From Vicia villosa (lineage: Eukaryota; Streptophyta; Magnoliopsida; Fabales; Fabaceae), in assembly GCF_029867415.1 (NCBI RefSeq), contig NC_081185.1, positions 116,973,987-117,037,986 on the forward strand: a stretch of 64,000 nt of DNA. Direction: 5' to 3'. This document shows, in pieces, positions 58,455 through 64,000 of this stretch. The position numbers and the translations under genes are program-made. How positions within the stretch are numbered: the first letter of the stretch is position 1; each line of letters opens with the position of its first letter. Below the pieces are notes generated by a model, which saw nothing but the letters and a program-made list of their open reading frames with translations, was not told where the DNA came from and did no database searches.

Positions 58455-60260
58455 CAATCCAATGTATTAGATCATAATACTCGTGGGTCAAAGATCTAAT
58501 CAGATGGCCAAGGGTGAAGGTGCATTATATTATGGTTGGGAGTCTATATGTTATAAATGGACTTGCAACCAACATGGGTGTCGAGTGTCCAAATTTAGAT
58601 GTACCATAGACGTACCATAGGCGATGGTGCCACCGTTTTCTCCGGTGAACCACCACCACCACCAACTCAAAAAGCTTCCTACCCTCTAAATCGTCTATAT
58701 GGGTTCCGAAACTGGCACTAAAACCTCTAAATACCCAACCAAACTCACAAAACCCTAATATCTCAAACACGAACCTCTCTCTAAAATCTAAATCCTTCCC
58801 CGAGTTTAAAAATGGGATCAATTCAACCAATAAACTCCTCAAAGTTTTGAATCGAATCCACCCTCAAATTGAAAACGTAATTTCTACATACAGTACAAAC
58901 CACCAGACATTAAGCTATAAATGAACATATTCCTCCCTCTACACTTCAAACTTGACACAAAATTAAGCAAAAATAAGGAAAACGAAAGGGATTTAAAGGG
59001 GACAGTTGCAAACACTATAACTCAGTGAAGCATTCAAAGTAACCACAACAACTCACACTAAAGATTCAAAAATAAAGCTTACGTCTACAAAGAACATCAA
59101 TATGTTTCAAAGCAAGCAAAGTCAAACATCATCAACAACGGCTAACCTACACTAAAAGGATTAAAAAAGGTTACCGCTCGAAAGTTACCGGTAGATGATT
59201 CCATACAGGTATGAATTCTCTAACTCCTTCCCTTTATGGTTATATGACTTGCTTTTGATTCTACTCCTTCTAGTTTTTCTACGTCTCTACATGTGTTGTG
59301 TTGTTGTTGTTGTGTATTGAGTGAGATTTAGCTCGCCTCCTTCAGAGCTTCAATTTGAAGCTCAAATGAAATTTGTAGAGAGTTGTAGGTCAGGTGGTTA
59401 GGAGAGTTTTTTGGCAGAGTAATGGCACTAACATTGTTGATGAAATCGAATAGTATAATAATATGGTTTTATATGGGGTTTACACTATGAATTTTTGTTC
59501 AAGCATGTGAGAGTTTATTTCTAAATGGAGGGAAATCAAAAAGTGAATTAATGAAATTATAGGTTCATTTGGATAGAATTTCAGTTGAATTTGAGTAATG
59601 AAGTGAAAAATCAATGATTAGACTAGCTCATAGTTCCTTGATCTGTGTGACATTTGGGGTTTGGATGATTAGGATTGATTTTGAAAATGTTTGTAAGATG
59701 AAAATGAGATGTAATTTGTGTTTGTTTGCACTGTGAATTTGAGGTGTGAAATTTGAAGTTTTGCAAAGTTTGTTATTGTTTGGTTTGTGAGTGTTCTTCT
59801 CATGCTTGTGGCCCCGCCTTTGTGATGTATGTATTGATTAAAGAATTTTGATGATTTGTAAATGAATGTGTTAACGGTAATATTATTTCATTCCTTTTGT
59901 TTTGTCTTGTATGCACGCGTGGGCCGGTGACTTGACTTTGATGAAACTTGAAGTTGGCTAGATGGCTTGTAGAGGCAGAAACGATGCACAAGTATAGCGG
60001 GCTTGATGGCTGAATATGGCTCACATGGAGAGATTTAAAGAAGAATAAAGAGAAATGCTTGAGTCTAAAGGAAAACTTAGCTCGGTGGATGAAAACAACT
60101 TGAAGCTCTTTCTATTTTTGTTATTTTCTTAATTTAATTGTAGTGATGGTGTATGTATGTGAATTGTGATGAAAAATGCACTAATTACTTTAATAATAAA
60201 AAGTTATTTGTTTTATTCTAATTTAAACTTTATTCGTATCTCTCTTCTTTTAAAAACAAG
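58455..60260. other. Noncoding, probably rest of the inverted LTR plus flank
   Basis: No gene is supported. The 105-codon minus frame at 58525-58842 includes a poly-Val stretch from CCACCACCACCACC and has no domain. An interrupted (TTG)n run occurs at 59298-59312. The 5' end of the hAT transposase remnant should lie at the right border but no CAGTGGCGG terminus was found. Confidence 0.4.
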
Positions 60261-62126
60261 ATGGTCATATCAAAAATGTTATTAAAGTTCAAAGTTCAAG
60301 TCAAAGAATGAGTAATCGGCTTCATCTCAAAGCTTCAATTGACATTGTTTGTTGGTTAACACTTCAAGCTTGTGCTTTAAGGGGTCACGATGAAATTAGC
60401 AATTCAAGAAATCAAGGTAACTTTCTTGAGTTATTAAAACTTTTAGCATCTTATAATGATGAAATCGCAAAAGTTGTGTTGGAAAATGCTCCATAAAATT
60501 GCAAATATACCTCACATCAAATTCAAAAAGAGCTCTTGCAAATTCTTTCTAATAGGGTGAAAAAACATATTCGTGAGGAAATTGGTGATTCTAAATTTTG
60601 TATCGTTGTAGATGAAGCTCGCGATGAGTCAAAAAAGGAACAATTGGCTCTTGTATTAAGATTTGTTGATAAAGTTGGTTTAATACAAGACAGTTTTTTT
60701 GATGCGGCACATGTTAAAGACACCACGTCTTTAACTCTTAAGGAAGCAATATGTGATATACTCTCTCGACATAACCTTGATGTGTATAACATTCGCGGAC
60801 AAGGGTATGATGGTGCTAACAACATGAGAGGAGAATAGAATGGTTTACAAGCACTTTTTATGAAGGATTGTCCTTATGCATACTATGTTCATTATTTTGC
60901 TCAATGATTACAACTTGTCTTGGTTACAACATCAAGAGAAGTCAAACCAATTCATAAATTCTTTGATAAACTGATTTTTGTAGTCAATGTTGTTTGTTCT
61001 TCCACTAAGCGCCATTATGAGTTACAAGCTTCCCAATTAGAAGAGATTGCACATTTGTTAGAGATTGGTGAGATTGTAACGGGTAAAGGTTCAAATCAAA
61101 TTGGTTCTTTGAAATGAGATGGAGATACCCATTGGGATCACATTACAATTCTATTTGTAGCTTGATAAACATGTATGAAGCAACTTATTCAGTTTAAAAA
61201 AAAAATTGCAAAAGAAAGAGGAAATTATGCTACACGTGGGGATGCATATAGTTCTTACAATTACTTGAAAGCATTTGATTTTATATTTATTTTGCATTTG
61301 ATGAAAGAACTTATGGGGATAACATATATGCTCTGTCAAGCCTTACAAAAACAAAATCAAGATGTAGTTAATGCTATGGACTTGGTTCGTTCAACAAAAA
61401 GTTTTATTCAAGACTTGAGAGAAAATGGTTGGGATATATTGTTTAGTACAGTGACATCTTTTTGTGAAAAGCATGGTATTGAGATTCCCGATCTTAATGA
61501 TATTCATTTAGCAACAAGATTTGGACGATCTCGCCGTGAAGAAAATCAAGTCACAATTCAACATTACTCCAAAGTTGAAATCTTTTTCACTACCATTGAC
61601 AAACAGTTACAAGAGTTGAATAGCAAATTTAGTGAGCGGGCAATGGATTTGTTAACCCTTTCTTGTGCTTTGTCTCCTAAGGATGAATATAAAGCTTTTA
61701 ACATTGATACTATTTGTTCTCTAGTTGAAAAATATTATCCTATAGATTTTAGAGATCAAGAGAAGAATAGTTTGCAATTTCAACTTCGACATTTTCAATT
61801 TGTTGCTCGCCAAGCATCAAATTTGAATAATTTATCAACTATTCAATAACTATGTTCATGTTTGGTAGAAACTAGACAAGTTGAAATTTACTTCTTGATT
61901 GATAGGCTACTTCGCCTTATCACGACTCTTCCAATTTCTACAGCTACAACTGAGAGGTCTTTTTCAGCAATGAAAATTATCAAGACTAAATTGAGAAACA
62001 AGATGGATGTTGGGTTTCTAAGAGATAGCATGACAGTTTAAATTGAAAGGGAAATTAGTGCAAATTAGTTTTGAGTCTATTATTGAAGATTTCAAGTCAC
62101 TCGAAACACGTAAAGCTTTATTATAA
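60261..62126 (+). pseudogene. hAT transposase (TTF-zinc-finger/DUF4371 type), broken
   Basis: The translation matches the plant TTF-type zinc-finger protein with HAT dimerisation domain. NRLHLKASIDIVCWLTLQAC and RGHDE mark the start of DUF4371. FCIVVDEARDESKKEQLALV and IRGQGYDGANNMRGE lie in the catalytic core region. The long intact frame at 61175-61849 covers the central helical part. LLRLITTLPISTATTERSFS and AMKIIKTKLRNKM form the hAT C-terminal dimerisation domain. Breaks: stops at 60494 (TAA), 60836 (TAG), 60905 (TGA), 61115 (TGA), 61847 (TAA) and 62039 (TAA), with frameshifts near 61135 and in the A-run at 61195-61204. The final TAA is at 62124-62126. The N-terminal TTF finger is missing. 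Not functional. Confidence 0.9.
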
Positions 62127-62242
62127 GGTATTTTCAAGTTCATGTTATTTAATTTTTTGATAATCAACTTTATATTTATTTCAACTTAAATGCTTTCTAT
62201 GAAATATGATTTACATTTTTATTTATAATTTTTATTTTACTT

Positions 62243-62282
62243 TAGCGGACATCCCTTTTATTTTTTCCTAGCTCCGCCACTG
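62243..62282. mobile_element. hAT 3' terminal region
   Basis: TCCTAGCTCCGCCACTG ends at 62282. Its reverse complement CAGTGGCGGAGCTAGGA is a terminus I recognise from plant hAT elements of this transposase type. It lies 117 bases after the transposase stop. The matching 5' terminus and an 8-bp duplication were not found. Confidence 0.65.
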
Positions 62283-63300
62283 CTGATAAAAAGACTCTGA
62301 CTGTTCAAAATGCTATGGTGTAGGTCATTTTGGTATGTTCATTTATTTTTTCCGACTTTGCGCACAATTGCATTTTTACCAGTTAGAGCCTTTTTATCCG
62401 GGTATTTTTAATTGCAAATTTGATCTGAACCGAACCGTTTTACTAAACTTTTCACTCGCCTCAACGACACACACCAACTTTTACTTTTCGATATTCTTGC
62501 ACCTTATCATTAAGCTTATGTCCATGATTGACTTTTATTTTTTGAAATTGACATTTTATCCGGACAACACAAAAATCATTTAATTAATATATGTCAATTT
62601 TCATTTTTTTAACCAATTAAAATTAATTTTTTTAAAATTATTTTCAATATTTTTAATGCATTATTTAATTATTAATTAATTAATTATAATTATTTATAAT
62701 TAAAATTTATTTTTAAAATAATTAAAAATGACTAAAAAAAACACAACCTCCATGTTAGATGGCGGCGGCCTTAAAGGGGTGTTTGTTTTATAAAAAAAAT
62801 GGTATATATATTAAAAATATATTTTCAGAGAGTGGCAATGGAAGAAATTCATGTGGGTCAAAATTCATAACTTGTCCTTCTCTAATATTTTTAAAATAAA
62901 ATAAAATAATAACTTGTGCTCTAGAGACACAAATTAAAAAAACATATTTATAAAAAGTTTGTATTAAAAAATACAATAAAAAATCAAATTTATATTATTA
63001 TTAAAATCAGTGCATTTTTCAAGATATTATTTCATCATTTAATTTTTCAACGCGCGTCCTTATGATAAATTAGCATTACCCAAAGAAAAATAGTGTTAGT
63101 ATCCAAATATTCTCACCTAGCTTTTCCTTCAAGATAATCCAATTGCCTAAGTTCCGAATTAAAGAGCATGTATGTTTTTTTTTCTTAGAATAACCATAAG
63201 TGATATGTTAGATGTACACCAGTTTTTTATAAATCCTAAACACCATATTGTATGTAATAGATCAAGCATTGCACAAATTTCAAAATTAGATAGAAAACTA
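62283..63300. other. AT-rich noncoding DNA
   Basis: No gene. The small frames at 62335-62583 and 62788-62976 lack domains. ATTAATTAATTAATTA-like runs occur near 62668-62700. Confidence 0.5.
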
Positions 63301-63302
63301 AA

Positions 63303-63336
63303 CGTCTACCCGTGCGATGCACGGATAAATTCTATT
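63303..63336 (+). mobile_element. Possible Helitron 3' end
   Basis: A 6-bp perfect stem CCGTGC / GCACGG (63310-63315 and 63319-63324, 3-base loop) is followed by ATAAATTCTAT. Plant Helitrons end with a short GC-rich hairpin and about ten bases to CTAG or CTRR. Here the terminus reads CTAT, so it is degenerate or a look-alike. No 5' TC end was identified. Confidence 0.3.
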
Positions 63337-64000
63337 TAATTATTATTTTTAATTGAAAGAAATAATTTTGAATATATTATTATGAATACTTTTTATATTA
63401 GTTAAGCTTATTTGAGATGAGATGAATAATATATCTATTAATTCTTGAAATTAAAATTTTATAACTTTAAACTGTAAAAAATAATAATAATAATAATAAT
63501 AAAAGCATATTAAACTTCTAAACCCTCTCTAAGAAATTAACTGTTTCAACAACATATTTAAAAAAAAAAAAAAGCATTTTATGATGCTTTAAAATCTATA
63601 CCTAAAAGAAATAATCAAAATTAAGAATAGTAGAATTAATTTATAGTTAAACTTTATCATCGTAATTAAATTTTTACATCTTAAAGTGAAACAAAAATAA
63701 AATAAAATTGAAACATATTTTTTTATAAAATTAAAATGGTAATATAATTGAAAATAAAAAAATTATTTAAAAACTAAACAATATGTTGAATATATTTTGT
63801 GATGTCAAACTATATACCTTTAAATAAATAATATCTTTACAAAAAAATGTATTTTCTGAATATATATCTACAAATAAAACATACAATTATATATATGGAG
63901 GAAAACAAATTTAAACTAATGAAAAAGACAATAAAACAATATACAAATATCAAAGAGATAAAAAAAGATTTTTCTGATGCCAAAGTCAATACCTGCAGAG
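63337..64000. other. AT-rich noncoding DNA
   Basis: Nothing beyond short (AAT)n at 63478-63502 and poly-A runs. Confidence 0.55.

Noticed and set aside
58525..58842. 105-codon minus frame starting MRSLLVELIPF
   Set aside because: Contains poly-Val from a CCA run, has no domain, and lies in LTR-like noncoding DNA; similar spurious frames are common in such LTRs.

Overview
The window is nuclear DNA of a flowering plant. Split genes with plant-type introns, long AT-rich intergenic tracts and dense layers of decayed LTR retrotransposons all point to this. The retroelement types (an LTR opening with TGTCATACCCC as in Ogre/Tat elements, Athila, SIRE-like LTRs rich in AATCGATT palindromes) suggest a legume, probably of the temperate pea/vetch/clover/medic group. 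That taxon is an inference from repeat style, not from a marker gene. I see no bacterial operon, CRISPR array, tRNA or rRNA gene.

Only two host genes can be supported, both on the minus strand. PYRR (35081-39889, 9 exons, 596 codons) is the plastid riboflavin-pathway protein that fuses a dead deaminase domain, a reductase domain and a C-terminal NADAR/COG3236 N-glycosidase domain. The second (46481-50463, 8 exons, 411 codons) is an eIF5-mimic/BZW protein with a C-terminal W2 domain. Both reading frames are intact across all junctions. The second gene has one GC-AG intron and only five coding bases in its first exon. A 2.3-kb PYRR intron holds a decayed chromovirus and the tail of an RTE-type LINE.

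Layout. 1-2640: Athila gag-pol debris. 2640-4600: unassigned AT-rich DNA. 4615-5500: Ty1/copia RT-RNase H debris (minus). 5609-15060: an Ogre/Tat derivative with a 3.7-kb LTR, primer-binding site, broken gag, no pol, and an untranslated region ending in a 5 x 105-bp tandem array. 15100-17430: LTR-like debris and hairpin-bearing tandem repeats. 17440-23775: the 3' part of a minus-strand Tat element (LTR, 231-bp array, about 55-bp array, integrase tail), split at 18782-22947 by a 4.2-kb solo LTR that itself carries several small DNA transposons and TA microsatellites. 23790-25124: LTR debris and a TRIM element. 25176-30104: a complete, recently inserted Ty1/copia element with a perfect 5-bp target duplication but a broken gag-pol. 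30338-35000: foldback elements, a truncated L1 LINE and microsatellites. 35081-39889: PYRR. 39890-46480: intergenic LTR debris with a striking periodic palindrome array. 46481-50463: the W2 gene. 50600-60200: Tat gag debris, a decayed copia element interrupted by a non-autonomous hAT with perfect 8-bp target duplication, and an inverted Ogre/Tat LTR. 60261-62282: a hAT transposase pseudogene with its 3' terminal inverted repeat. The remainder is AT-rich, with a possible Helitron end.

I found no convincing undescribed biological system. The most unusual signals are the 23-bp-periodic GATTCGAATC palindromes (44858-45098), the hairpin-per-unit tandem array (15932-16262), the near-perfect foldback elements seated in TA tracts, and the GC-AG intron.
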